A stretch of DNA of 64,000 bases from Niastella sp. (GTDB lineage: Bacteria; Bacteroidota; Bacteroidia; Chitinophagales; Chitinophagaceae): the NCBI GenBank assembly GCA_016710595.1, contig JADJVM010000008.1, forward strand, positions 186,001 through 250,000, written 5' to 3'. The translations under genes were made by a program, and so were the position numbers. Below are positions 16,785-25,700 of the stretch, piece after piece; position 1 is the first letter of the stretch; every line of letters starts with the position of its first letter. The notes below the pieces were generated by a model. The model was not told the origin of the DNA. It was given only the letters and a program-made list of their open reading frames with translations, and ran no database searches.

Positions 16785-17654
16785 TTATTCTAATACTCCA
16801 AATTTACCTTCCTGGAAATCCCTGATAGCCTCGTGTATTTCGTCTTGTGTGTTCATTACAAAGGGACCATAACTCGCAATCGGTTCATTAATAGGTTCTC
16901 CGCTCAATAATAAAACAACACTATCTGTTGTAGCGGTAATCTCAATATCTTCCCCTTCATTTTCAAATAACACAAAACTATATTCGGGTACTTCAGCATC
17001 ATTTACCTGTACATCGCCATTGATTACTACCAATGCCGTATTGTGGCTGATGGGAATATTCGCTTTTGCATTTCCATTTTTATTCAAATGAAAATTAATA
17101 ATATTTACAGGAGTATAAGTTTTTGCCGGCCCTGTAATACCGTTAAATTCACCAGCTATTATTTTTACCTTACCGGCATTATTTTCTAAAACTACTTCAC
17201 CCATCATATCTTTTGTTAAAGCCTGGTAATGGGGTTCTACTGATTTATTTTCTTTAGGTAAGTTTACCCAAAGTTGTACAAACTCCATGGGGCCGCCTTT
17301 TTTTGAAAATTCAGTTTCATGGTATTCTTTATGCAGAATTCCATTACCTGCCGTCATCCATTGCACATCACCTGGATATATGATACCATGATTTCCTTTA
17401 CTATCATGATGTTCTACTGCGCCCTGGTAGGCAATAGACACTGTTTCAAATCCTTTGTGCGGGTGTACGCCAACACCACGTGCTGTTTTAGAAGGTTCAA
17501 AGGTGAACTTGGGTGCAAAATCAAGCATTAAGAAGGGGCTCATTCTGCGTTGAGAGATTCCGGCGCCGGGTATTAAATTAAATACCCTAAAACCATCACC
17601 TACCATATTGGGTTGAGCAGGCCTTGGTACTATTCTTTCTATTTTCTTTTTCAT
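16785..17654 (-). CDS. Pirin-family cupin protein
   Basis: A 289-residue bicupin. The N-terminal cupin has the pirin metal site: VGVHPHKGFETVSIAYQG, VEHHDSKGN, and WMTAGNGILHKEYH with the late metal-ligand glutamate replaced or displaced in the segment following. A C-terminal pirin domain holds GEPINEPIASYGPFVMNT and the FQEGKFG tail seen in many pirins. Bacterial pirins act variously as quercetin dioxygenases or regulators; neither can be assigned here. It lies 11 bases after a small gene of unknown function and shares its promoter. Confidence 0.9.
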   Translation of the reverse strand: MKKKIERIVPRPAQPNMVGDGFRVFNLIPGAGISQRRMSPFLMLDFAPKFTFEPSKTARGVGVHPHKGFETVSIAYQGAVEHHDSKGNHGIIYPGDVQWMTAGNGILHKEYHETEFSKKGGPMEFVQLWVNLPKENKSVEPHYQALTKDMMGEVVLENNAGKVKIIAGEFNGITGPAKTYTPVNIINFHLNKNGNAKANIPISHNTALVVINGDVQVNDAEVPEYSFVLFENEGEDIEITATTDSVVLLLSGEPINEPIASYGPFVMNTQDEIHEAIRDFQEGKFGVLE

Positions 17655-17665
17655 AATTTTTATTT

Positions 17666-18022
17666 TTATTGTATGTTCACAGCGATTGAACTAATTTCAA
17701 AAGCATCATCTTTAATTGTGATAATGGGTTTCATCTTTCTTTCAAAACTCAAAATACATTCATTTAATAAGTTTGGAATTGCTGAAATATCCTGATCATC
17801 AATCCAAATAATCTTACCATTGGGAAATTGGTAATTAAAAACCCTGCATAGTTTTTGAAAAGGATTTTCAGATGCATGTTTTTTTAAAATGAGAATGTCA
17901 ATTGTAAACTGCTGCATTTTTTTTATCGCATCTTCAATATCAGTTGCAGCAATTGCTTTTAATGCCGGGCCAGGTAATTCATTCCATTGCGGTGCTAAAT
18001 AAAGCATGCTGTAAGCATTCAT
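17666..18022 (-). CDS. Small protein of unknown function upstream of pirin
   Basis: A 118-residue soluble protein. It has alternating hydrophobic strands and helices (IDILILKKHA, KIIWIDDQDISAIPNLL), loosely like a receiver or Rossmann-type fold, but no phospho-acceptor set is present. I do not recognise the family. A -7 element 24 bases upstream and the 11-base gap to the pirin gene make it the first gene of a two-gene operon. Coding status is supported by the promoter, the tight spacing and the good ATG. Confidence 0.6.
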   Translation of the reverse strand: MNAYSMLYLAPQWNELPGPALKAIAATDIEDAIKKMQQFTIDILILKKHASENPFQKLCRVFNYQFPNGKIIWIDDQDISAIPNLLNECILSFERKMKPIITIKDDAFEISSIAVNIQ

Positions 18023-18045
18023 ATTTTACTCCTATTTTTAAAACA

Positions 18046-18053
18046 CAAATTTA
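18046..18053 (-). promoter_or_regulatory. -7 promoter element of the pirin operon
   Basis: Minus-strand TAAATTTG matches TAnnTTTG exactly and would start transcription about 17 bases before the ATG at 18022. No clear -33 TTTG was found at the right spacing. Confidence 0.4.
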
Positions 18054-18096
18054 CAACATACCATTGCAGAACTGCTTAATCCAGGTTAAGTGTAAG

Positions 18097-18681
18097 TTAC
18101 TTTTGGTTAAAGGGGCGATTGAGCATTTTACTTAAAAATTCTGGTGTAACACCAATATAGGAAGCGATATGTTTTTGTGGCAGCCGTTGAATAAGCATGG
18201 GATACCGCTCACAGAACTTGCCATATCTTTCCTGTGCAGGAAGGCTTAGGTTTATGGCAAATCTTTGCTGGTATGCAGCCAGTGCATTTTCAGATAATTT
18301 ACGAAAATAAATATTTAAACCAGGTATTGATTGTAATAAGGTTTCTTTAGCAGGTTGCGAAATCGTTAATAACCGGCTGTCTTCAATTGCTTCAATATTA
18401 AATGAGGCTGGCGTTTGGTTTAGTAAGCTAAGCATATCACTCATCCACCATCCATTCATTGCAAACTGTATGTTATGATCAAAGCCATTATTATCTGTAG
18501 CATACATGCGCAACAAACCATCTTCTACAAAATAAGAGTATTTAGTAATCTCAGCCTCTTTCAATAATATATCCTTCTTTTTTGCAGTAGCCGTTTGAAA
18601 AGAACCTTTCAAAAGTACTTTCTCATCTGCTGTGAGTGTTAAAACTTTCTCAATGGAATCTATTAATGATTGATGGGGCAT
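18097..18681 (-). CDS. Crp/Fnr-family transcriptional regulator
   Basis: A 194-residue regulator if started at the ATG at 18681; the longer frame back to 18789 adds a hydrophobic, unrelated tail and runs into the divergent gene. Residues about 15-125 form a cyclic-nucleotide-binding-type barrel (VLLKGSFQTATAKKKDILLK, YSYFVEDGLLRMYATDN). The C-terminal region has a helix-turn-helix with HIASYIGVTPEFLSKML. It belongs to the Bacteroidota Crp subgroup that often governs neighbouring stress or redox genes; here the pirin operon lies downstream and an RDD gene is divergent. The effector is unknown. Confidence 0.88.
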   Translation of the reverse strand: MPHQSLIDSIEKVLTLTADEKVLLKGSFQTATAKKKDILLKEAEITKYSYFVEDGLLRMYATDNNGFDHNIQFAMNGWWMSDMLSLLNQTPASFNIEAIEDSRLLTISQPAKETLLQSIPGLNIYFRKLSENALAAYQQRFAINLSLPAQERYGKFCERYPMLIQRLPQKHIASYIGVTPEFLSKMLNRPFNQK

Positions 18682-18769
18682 AATTGTAAATAAAGATAAT
18701 GAAATCACTATAATAAATTGGTGATCCATTTTGGTAGAATATCCTAACTTTAAAAAAAGAATAAGAAGT

Positions 18770-19555
18770 ATGCCGAGCATTAGCATCAATACGGTTTTTA
18801 ATATTAATCTGGAATTTGAGATTGCTGCATTTCATAAGCGTTTATTTGCCTGGTTTATTGATTTTGGTTTATTGATTTGCTATTTGTACAGTATGAAATA
18901 TCTTTTTTATGGATGGATGGGTATTTCTATGGATGATAACCTGGGGATAGATATTTTATTAATTTCTTTGCCCATGTTACTGTATCCGCTCATAGCAGAA
19001 GTAACTATGAACGGCCAAAGTGTGGGAAAAAAAATAATGAACATCAGGGTTGTGAGTTTACATGGGGGGGAGCCGGGCTTAGGGCAATATATTTTGAGAT
19101 GGATAACCCGTTTTTTTGAATGGCCTTTTTTGTTTGGCTATATTGCTTATTCTCCTGTAAATCTTTTTCAGTACATCATTCTTACCTGTATTTTTGGAAT
19201 AGCGGTGGTAGTGGCTATTAGCGTTACTAAATTCAGGCAAAGGATTGGAGATATTGCAGCTGGTACCGTATTAGTAGATACAAAAACAAACTTTAGTGTA
19301 GAAGACACCATCTTCCAGGATGTTTCAGCAGCCGATTACAAGGTAATGTTCCCGGAGGTTATGCGCCTTTCTGATAGTGATATCAACACTGTGAAAACAG
19401 TTTTGAACCGGGTAACCAAATCAAAAAATGAGGAATTAAGTTACCGGGTAGAAATGAAGGTGAAAGAAGTGTTGAAAATTGAATCTCATTTAACCTCTGT
19501 TAATTTTTTAGAAAAACTATTAGCAGATTATAATTATCTCGCTACTAAAGAATGA
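18770..19555 (+). CDS. RDD-family membrane protein
   Basis: A 261-residue membrane protein from the ATG at 18770; the earlier ATG at 18731 lies upstream of a TAACTTTA -7-like box at 18745-18752 and is less likely. The RDD signature is present: AAFHKRLFAWFIDFGLLICY, then VTMNGQSVGKKIMNIRVVS, and FRQRIGDIAAGTVLV. Four helices span residues about 30-200. A 75-residue soluble tail follows. RDD proteins are of mixed function, some being sodium/proton antiporters; no transport role is claimed here. It is divergent from the Crp gene with an 88-base shared region. Confidence 0.86.
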   Translation: MPSISINTVFNINLEFEIAAFHKRLFAWFIDFGLLICYLYSMKYLFYGWMGISMDDNLGIDILLISLPMLLYPLIAEVTMNGQSVGKKIMNIRVVSLHGGEPGLGQYILRWITRFFEWPFLFGYIAYSPVNLFQYIILTCIFGIAVVVAISVTKFRQRIGDIAAGTVLVDTKTNFSVEDTIFQDVSAADYKVMFPEVMRLSDSDINTVKTVLNRVTKSKNEELSYRVEMKVKEVLKIESHLTSVNFLEKLLADYNYLATKE

Positions 19556-19556
19556 T

Positions 19557-20462
19557 TTATTTTTTTTTATACGCAGGATGAAAAGCATCTAACGTGCTAC
19601 GCAAATATGCCCGGTCCAGGTGGGTATAAATTTCGGTGGTCGTAATACTTTCATGGCCAAGCATTTCCTGTACTGCACGCAAGTCTGCACCTCCTTCTAC
19701 CAGATGCGTGGCAAATGAATGCCGAAATGTATGGGGTGAAATATTTTTTTCTATCCCGGCTTTTTTTACGAGGTCTTTGAGTAATAAAAAGATCATTACC
19801 CGGCTTAGTCGGCTACCCCGGTGATTCAAAAATAAAATATCTTCCTCACCCATTTTTATTTTTATATGATTTCGGATTCCTGTTCGGTACAATTCAATTT
19901 GCCGCATGGCCTCTGTACCGATGGGAATTAATCGTTCTTTATCGCCCTTGCCAATTACCCGGATAAAGCCTACTTCTAAAAACAAATTGCTCAATTTTAA
20001 ATTTATTACTTCGCTTACCCGTAAACCACAGCTATAGAGTGTTTCAAGAATTGCCCGGTTGCGGGTACCTTCCGGCTTACTCAGGTCAATCGCCGCAATG
20101 ATCTGTTCAATTTCTGTAAAAGTTAAAGTATCCGGGAGCTTTCTTTTTTGTTTGGGTGCTTCTAATAAATGGGCGGGGTTTATTTTAGTGATTTCTTCTG
20201 TAATACAATATTTAAAAAAACTTCTTAAGCCAGAAATGATCCTTGCTTGTGAAGCGGCAGACATTCCTAATTGATGGATAGAATGAACGAAAGTTTCTAA
20301 ATCTTTTAATACGATTTGTTCCGGGGATTTCAATGTATTTTCTGCCTGCATCCAGTTGGTAAATAGGTCTATATCGTGCAGGTATGCATCAACAGAGTTT
20401 TCTGCCAGCGATTTTTCAAGCTGTAACCAGGCTTTAAATCCTTTTTTATACGGCTCCCACAT
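19557..20462 (-). CDS. xerD: Tyrosine recombinase XerD
   Basis: A 301-residue tyrosine recombinase with an N-terminal SAM-like core-binding domain (LAENSVDAYLHDIDLFTNWM) and a C-terminal catalytic domain. The catalytic residues are visible: arginine in SCGLRVSEVINL, lysine in GKGDKERLIP, H244 and R247 in SPHTFRHSFATHL, H270 in MLGHESI and the nucleophile Y279 in TTEIYTHLD. It should resolve chromosome dimers at a dif site with a partner. Length and housekeeping-type sequence argue against an integron or phage integrase. Its stop is one base from the convergent RDD gene's stop. Confidence 0.93.
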   Translation of the reverse strand: MWEPYKKGFKAWLQLEKSLAENSVDAYLHDIDLFTNWMQAENTLKSPEQIVLKDLETFVHSIHQLGMSAASQARIISGLRSFFKYCITEEITKINPAHLLEAPKQKRKLPDTLTFTEIEQIIAAIDLSKPEGTRNRAILETLYSCGLRVSEVINLKLSNLFLEVGFIRVIGKGDKERLIPIGTEAMRQIELYRTGIRNHIKIKMGEEDILFLNHRGSRLSRVMIFLLLKDLVKKAGIEKNISPHTFRHSFATHLVEGGADLRAVQEMLGHESITTTEIYTHLDRAYLRSTLDAFHPAYKKK

Positions 20463-20555
20463 AGCGAATAGTGATTAGCATTTGAGAAATGAAAAAAACA
20501 AATGTAATCTGTTTCCCGTTTTCAATTACATTTAGAGTTATAAATGAATAATAAT

Positions 20556-21014
20556 ATGAAAAAAATAACCTTCTTTTTATTTTTACAAATTTGCTGCGTA
20601 AGTATGAATGTAACAGCACAAACAGCAACCGATAGCGTGAAAGCAGTCATTAATAAACTGTTTACTGCCATGATTGAGGCTGATGATAATGCTTTGCTGG
20701 ATTGCTTTAGCGATAGTGCCATATTGCAAACAGTTACAAAAATTGAAGATGGCTCTTTTAGTATCCAAAACGAAAGTATTACCGAATTTGCATCCTTCAT
20801 TGCTCATGAAACTAAAGGGAATGCCGATGAACGTATCCAATTTGAAACCATTAAAATAGACGGTCCTTTAGCTATTGCCTGGACGCCATACCAGTTTTAT
20901 TATAAAGGAGCATTTAGCCATTGTGGTGTAAATTCATTTCAGTGTTTGCGAACAAATAAAGGCTGGAGAATTATTTACCTGGTAGATACCCGTCGAAGGC
21001 AGGGTTGTATATAA
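20556..21014 (+). CDS. Exported NTF2-like protein
   Basis: A 152-residue protein from the ATG at 20556, where a signal peptide begins (KKITFFLFLQICCVSMNVTA, cleaved before QTATD); an in-frame ATG four codons earlier at 20544 is the alternative. The mature part, VKAVINKLFTAMIEADDNAL, LDCFSDSAIL and a closing RTNKGWRIIYLVDTRR, has the NTF2-like layout used by DUF4440 or lumazine-binding-like proteins. No active site is recognised. It is the third exported NTF2-like protein in the window and is not adjacent to the others. It is divergent from xerD. Confidence 0.68.
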   Translation: MKKITFFLFLQICCVSMNVTAQTATDSVKAVINKLFTAMIEADDNALLDCFSDSAILQTVTKIEDGSFSIQNESITEFASFIAHETKGNADERIQFETIKIDGPLAIAWTPYQFYYKGAFSHCGVNSFQCLRTNKGWRIIYLVDTRRRQGCI

Positions 21015-21040
21015 AATTATGATGCAGAAAATTTAATGCA

Positions 21041-21071
21041 ATAAAAAAGAGCCGCTGACAAAGCGGCTCTT
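21041..21071 (-). terminator. Terminator of the type A T9SS cargo gene
   Basis: Arms 21047-21056 and 21062-21071 form a perfect 10-base-pair stem with a 5-base loop. On the minus strand it is followed by a run of T bases, so it serves the gene ending at 21093 best. Confidence 0.85.
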
Positions 21072-21092
21072 GCGTGTAAGGCAGATGAAATA

Positions 21093-22730
21093 TTATTGTA
21101 CTTTTTGAATTTTTCCGTTGTAATTCAGTTCATCATTGTTTATCGTTACATAATATAAACCGGCTGGTATATTTGGTAAACGGTTTAGTTGAACTGCATT
21201 ATAACCCTTGGTTACTTTTATTTGAGTGTGATAAACAATTTGGCCGCTCATGTTAATAATTTTAAATGTTGCATCACTCGTCTTATCAGCACTGAAAGAA
21301 GCAGTGAAATCTGACTTAAATGGGTTGGGATACATTTCAAAACTTTGTTTTACATTACCCATATTCAGGCGAATGATATTGCTATTTTTAGATTTACCAT
21401 CAAGATCTACCTGGCGTAAACGGTAATAAACATATCCTTGTCCGCTATATTTATCTACAAATTGATATTTTCTTGCTAATGCACTATTGATCGCACCGGG
21501 AACAGCTCCTACAGTAGTAAAGTTTATACCATCAGAGCTTCTCATAATTTCAAAACGATCACTGTTCCATTCCATACTGGTTTCCCAGTTTAAAGTACTT
21601 ACGCCATTGCTATACTTTCCGGTAAAAGAAACCATGGTAACGGGTGTAGGAGAACAGGCAGGTACTACTAAAGTATATTCATTAAAGAAACCACAATCCG
21701 GGGTTGACAAGCCAGCAGCGCTGGTAGCAACAACGAGGCGGTATTTATAGCCATTCATGCTCATTAAAGCGGCACCAATGTTTTTGGTAATGGTATAGCT
21801 GGTTCCGGTAAAAGTGGCTTGTGCCGGGCTACCATCATTGGTAAATGAAGCGCCGCCATTGGTACTTTTTTGCCATTGATACCATGAATTATGTGCCGTT
21901 GCATCTGTTACGGTAAAGTTTACAGTTACATTCTGTCCTTCACAAAAAGGAGCAGGCGTACTCACTTCTATTTGTGATCCACATAAATTAATAGATATAT
22001 CGTCAAGGCCTAAATCGTTACCTGTTGCTACCGCAGTTGCATTTACTACTTCAAGATCTACTGTGCTGGTAGTGGCAACAAATGAACCTCCTACTTTTAC
22101 CCAAATGGGTGTAGTATTATATGCAATGGCGCCAGAGTTTCCTATTACAGTACCATTTACTTTAAATGAAATATTTGGTTCAGAACCGGCAACAGCAGCC
22201 GGGCTTGTGCCAGGTAATAAGTTAATTACCCAGGCAGAAAATTCGTACGTAGCGCCTATACAAACCGGTATATTTTTAATACGATAAAAAGTGCCGCTGG
22301 TACTGGTATTAGGTGCGCCGTTTACAGCCATAAAATAACCACCATCTCCGGTATGATCAGAAGCTCTCCAATCACCTTTAATACAGTTACCACCTTCGGA
22401 GTTACCGATTGTTTTTAAGATACTGTAACGGGCTTCGGGGCCAAGGCCACCATTAGCAGACGTATATGTATAATCAGAACAAGGTACATACGAACCGGTA
22501 GTATTGGTACAAGACGAAATTGAATTACCAACATTTCCAATCGGGTTGTACGAGTTTGATCCGTTACGGGTACAGCTTGCTGCACTGTTATTTACAGTAA
22601 TAAAAGGAGTTGAAAATGTTCCTTTTGCACCCAATAAATTAGGTCCTTTTACTCCATTACATTGTGCCTGTATTTGTTGAGTAAAAATTAAGCTGATAAT
22701 GCTTAAAGTAAGTTTGTAAAACTGTTTCAT
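21093..22730 (-). CDS. Secreted protein with type A T9SS sorting domain
   Basis: A 545-residue secreted protein with a signal peptide ending near residue 22 (QQIQAQ). The N-terminal half (residues about 25-250) is a cysteine-containing beta-sandwich-like region ending with GNDLGLDDISINLCG, a motif seen in carbohydrate-binding-like domains. An Ig-like segment follows (VSTPAPFCEGQNVTVNFTV). The C-terminal domain, FEMYPNPFKSDFTASFS through GLYYVTINND, is the type A sorting signal for type IX secretion. The protein is therefore expected to be delivered to the cell surface or outside. Its ligand is unknown. Confidence 0.88.
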   Translation of the reverse strand: MKQFYKLTLSIISLIFTQQIQAQCNGVKGPNLLGAKGTFSTPFITVNNSAASCTRNGSNSYNPIGNVGNSISSCTNTTGSYVPCSDYTYTSANGGLGPEARYSILKTIGNSEGGNCIKGDWRASDHTGDGGYFMAVNGAPNTSTSGTFYRIKNIPVCIGATYEFSAWVINLLPGTSPAAVAGSEPNISFKVNGTVIGNSGAIAYNTTPIWVKVGGSFVATTSTVDLEVVNATAVATGNDLGLDDISINLCGSQIEVSTPAPFCEGQNVTVNFTVTDATAHNSWYQWQKSTNGGASFTNDGSPAQATFTGTSYTITKNIGAALMSMNGYKYRLVVATSAAGLSTPDCGFFNEYTLVVPACSPTPVTMVSFTGKYSNGVSTLNWETSMEWNSDRFEIMRSSDGINFTTVGAVPGAINSALARKYQFVDKYSGQGYVYYRLRQVDLDGKSKNSNIIRLNMGNVKQSFEMYPNPFKSDFTASFSADKTSDATFKIINMSGQIVYHTQIKVTKGYNAVQLNRLPNIPAGLYYVTINNDELNYNGKIQKVQ

Positions 22731-23068
22731 TTTTTTCTTTTGTGGTTTAGAGAAATAGAGCGGTAATACAAAAGAATTGGATAAAATAACAACGGAATTT
22801 TACAAAGGATAATAGGAAGTAAGCTGAGGTATAATGAATATACTTCAATATTTTTATTGTGGTATTACAAAGGGTTGTAATAAAACAAATGAATTCTCAG
22901 TAAATAAAAAGGATGATTGTGATTAGGTTAGGGAGCGTAAGAGGTAAATGCTGATGTAAAATTATAGAATAAACTGAAAGATGCAAATATTTAAGGAATT
23001 ATTTTTCAAAAATATTTTTCAAATCAGTGCAAACCGTTGCTGATCAAGGGTTATAATGAAGAAATATG
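22731..23068. other. Intergenic region between two T9SS cargo genes
   Basis: This 338-base gap lies between two minus-strand genes and should hold the promoter of the gene starting at 22730. I saw no reading frame or RNA gene. Two structures stand out: a perfect 8-base inverted repeat at 22863-22870/22875-22882 (TATTACAA and its complement, loop AGGG), and a minus-strand TATTTTTG element at 23014-23007 with TTTG 15 bases before it. The second would give a long leader of about 270 bases. Confidence 0.4.
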
Positions 23069-24988
23069 TTACCGTAATAAAATGGTACTTCCTTTTTGCT
23101 GGTATCTTTTGCCAGATAAATCAACTGCATCAATCATCCAAACAACGGTTTGCATTTCTTCCAACATGCCATTTGTTCTGCCGTCCCAACCCGGATAATC
23201 GTTATTGGCACTGTACAATAATTTACCCCAGCGGTTATATATTCTAAAATAATTTACTTTGGCAAAACCAAAAAGTAAGGGGCGTAAATGATTATTCCTG
23301 CTTCCACTTTCGGGTGCAAAAACAGAGGGTACATAAATACCTGTTTTCCTTACAGATTTTACAAATAAGGTATCTACTACATGGCATCCGGAACGGGTAG
23401 TAAAATCAATGGTATATAATTGTGAATGGTCACCTTTAAATAATGGTTTTGCACTATGTGCATCTGAGAGTTGGCTTGCGGGTGACCATGTTACCTGGTT
23501 GCTTATTTCTCTTGAATCTAAAGGCATCGGGAAATTGATGGGCACTTCTACATCCGGGTAACGTACCGGTGGTTTTGCTATCTCTATATTTATCAATACT
23601 GAATCTGAAAAAACAGTTCCATTACATACATTATAAGTAAGGGCAGCTTTATAAAATCCATTTTCAAGCGGAGAAAAATCAGGCCCTATACTACCGGTTA
23701 TTAGTGTATCATTCCGATACCATTCTACCTGGTCAGCATGATCTACATGTAACTGTGGTGCATTTGTATTAGATGTACAGTAAGGGTTATCACCGGTAAA
23801 ATTAATATTTTTACTAATATTTCTTCGGTACACTTTTACGGTGTTTGAATTGGTACAGCCGCCTCCTTTTGAAGAAACCGTAAGAGTATAATCCATATCA
23901 GTAGCAGGAAAGGCACGGGGATTGGCAATATCAGGATTGCTAAGACCGGTAGCAGGCGACCAATGATAATTTAAATTTGCCTGGGGTACGGTACCCAATT
24001 GTACAGAATCACCATTACATATTGCTTTATCTGTTCCCGCAAATGCAGACAGGTTCAAGTCATTACGTATTGGAACAAGCAGTGTGTCTTTGCAACCATA
24101 ACCATTAAAAGGAGTAAGCTCCAATTTTAAATTGGTTCCTGTAGGCGGAGGCGGCGCCACATGATAATTTTCTGAACTGCTGAGTAGTAAGGAATAATTA
24201 TTATTAAACCATTTATAAGATTGATATCCTACAGGTGCTTTTATATCAAGTGAAGTATCGCCAGGGCAATAAGATGATCCAGGAAGGTTGCCATTACATT
24301 CTGTTTCGATATCAAAATAAGCATATCCGAAATGTTCTTCAAACACACAATCCGCCGTGGTAAAGGATATAAGGATTGTTTTGCCCTGCATATTATCCAG
24401 CTTAATGGTATTTGCAGACCAATCTTTGTAATAATATTTTTTTTCGGCAGTAGAACGAGGCGATAAAATAAAGCCGGGTAAATTTGATGTAGCCACAAAT
24501 GAAAATGAAGGACAAGCAACAGTATCAAAATCTGTAAGATTGATTACTTGAATTTGTAACCTGGGTTGCTCATAAGAAGCGTGCCCCGGATCCTGGAACA
24601 CCAATGCATAATGATATATCAAGCTAAACCTGGGGGTACTATCTGGTATTGTAAATGTGTAATACACGCCCTCTGCCTGGTGCTTACCAATATCATCTCC
24701 CAACTTAATAGAATAATTACTCCCATTGGGACAACTTTTTGGGAAATTACCGTAATAATCATAACCGGGAAAAGGATTGGCAGCAATTATATCCTGCCTG
24801 CCGGGAATTTGTTGGGTTCCGGTATATTGAATTACATTTTGGTAATTTACCACCTTAGTGATACCGTTCCTAAAATTCCAATGATTAAAAGTGCCCTCCT
24901 CAAAGTCTAAATTTGGCGGGCATTGGGCAATTAATGTATCATTAAAAATAAAAAGTATAGAAAAAAGTACAAATTGGCGAAAGTGCAT
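23069..24988 (-). CDS. Secreted protein with type B T9SS (gliding-type) sorting domain
   Basis: A 639-residue protein with a signal peptide ending near residue 22 (NDTLIAQ). Residues about 25-225 form a beta-sandwich-like region beginning PPNLDFEEGTFNHW. Ig- or PKD-like repeats follow (GTDKAICNGDSVQLGTVP and WSPATGLSNPDIANP). The last 85 residues, TGIYVPSVFAPES, FRIYNRWGKLLYS and a closing YQQKGSTILLR, are the gliding-motility-associated C-terminal domain that serves as a type B sorting signal. It is probably a surface adhesin or scaffold. Its binding target is unknown. Confidence 0.87.
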   Translation of the reverse strand: MHFRQFVLFSILFIFNDTLIAQCPPNLDFEEGTFNHWNFRNGITKVVNYQNVIQYTGTQQIPGRQDIIAANPFPGYDYYGNFPKSCPNGSNYSIKLGDDIGKHQAEGVYYTFTIPDSTPRFSLIYHYALVFQDPGHASYEQPRLQIQVINLTDFDTVACPSFSFVATSNLPGFILSPRSTAEKKYYYKDWSANTIKLDNMQGKTILISFTTADCVFEEHFGYAYFDIETECNGNLPGSSYCPGDTSLDIKAPVGYQSYKWFNNNYSLLLSSSENYHVAPPPPTGTNLKLELTPFNGYGCKDTLLVPIRNDLNLSAFAGTDKAICNGDSVQLGTVPQANLNYHWSPATGLSNPDIANPRAFPATDMDYTLTVSSKGGGCTNSNTVKVYRRNISKNINFTGDNPYCTSNTNAPQLHVDHADQVEWYRNDTLITGSIGPDFSPLENGFYKAALTYNVCNGTVFSDSVLINIEIAKPPVRYPDVEVPINFPMPLDSREISNQVTWSPASQLSDAHSAKPLFKGDHSQLYTIDFTTRSGCHVVDTLFVKSVRKTGIYVPSVFAPESGSRNNHLRPLLFGFAKVNYFRIYNRWGKLLYSANNDYPGWDGRTNGMLEEMQTVVWMIDAVDLSGKRYQQKGSTILLR

Positions 24989-25069
24989 CTTGTAAAATTA
25001 ATTATTCTGAGATTATTACAGGATATTTTATCTATAAACGGTAAAAAGAAAAATAATATTCTGCTATAA

Positions 25070-25543
25070 TTATATATGGTGGTATTTTTCATTTTTTAAA
25101 ATAGTACAAGACCGGTATATTTGTTCTGCCAGCATAAGCCTTATAAGTTGGTGCGGAAATACAAGAGGAGAGAGGCTCCAGGTGAAATTAGCCCTTTGCA
25201 ATACAGCATCATTTACGCCAAAAGCGCCTCCTATTAGAAATACAATCGTTTTTACACTTTCATTTGCACGGGCCTGTATCAATTGGGCCAATGATTCATT
25301 GTTGAGCATTTTACCCCTTTCATCTAATAATACCAGATAATCATCCTTTTTTAAAAGAGCCAAAATACTAGCAGCCTCTTTATTTTTTTGCTCTTCAGCA
25401 GGTAAAGTGGCTACATTTTTTGGTTGAGGTATAATCTTCCAATCTGTGGTAAAATAATGGTTTAGTCTTTGGGTAAACATTGCAATACCTTCCTTTACAT
25501 ATGCTTCATGATTTTTACCCAGGCTCCAAAATTGTATTTTCAT
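25070..25543 (-). CDS. rlmH: 23S rRNA (pseudouridine1915-N3)-methyltransferase
   Basis: A 157-residue SPOUT-class methyltransferase. Family motifs are KIQFWSLGKNHEAYVKEGI at the N-terminus, DDYLVLLDERGKMLNNESLA, the knot region VFLIGGAFGVNDAVL, and the C-terminal FPHQLIRLMLAEQIYRSCTI followed by KYHH. It methylates the pseudouridine at 1915 of helix 69 in the large subunit. Length is typical and all motifs are intact. It stands alone, divergent from the AsmA-like gene. Confidence 0.95.
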   Translation of the reverse strand: MKIQFWSLGKNHEAYVKEGIAMFTQRLNHYFTTDWKIIPQPKNVATLPAEEQKNKEAASILALLKKDDYLVLLDERGKMLNNESLAQLIQARANESVKTIVFLIGGAFGVNDAVLQRANFTWSLSPLVFPHQLIRLMLAEQIYRSCTILKNEKYHHI

Positions 25544-25700
25544 TTTTTAATTTAAGTAGATAATCTTTCTCATTTTCATTCCGAATCCCTTTTTTTGAGA
25601 AATAAAATCCCTTTTTATATTAATAACTAAAGGTTTTTAATTTAGGCACGGTATTCATAGCTATTAGACTATATTTCCTAAACGCAAAATCAAAAATTTC

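Noticed and set aside
19557..20462. Tyrosine recombinase as a sign of an integrated element
   Set aside because: Length and motifs fit the housekeeping XerD; there are no flanking direct repeats, tRNA target or phage genes.
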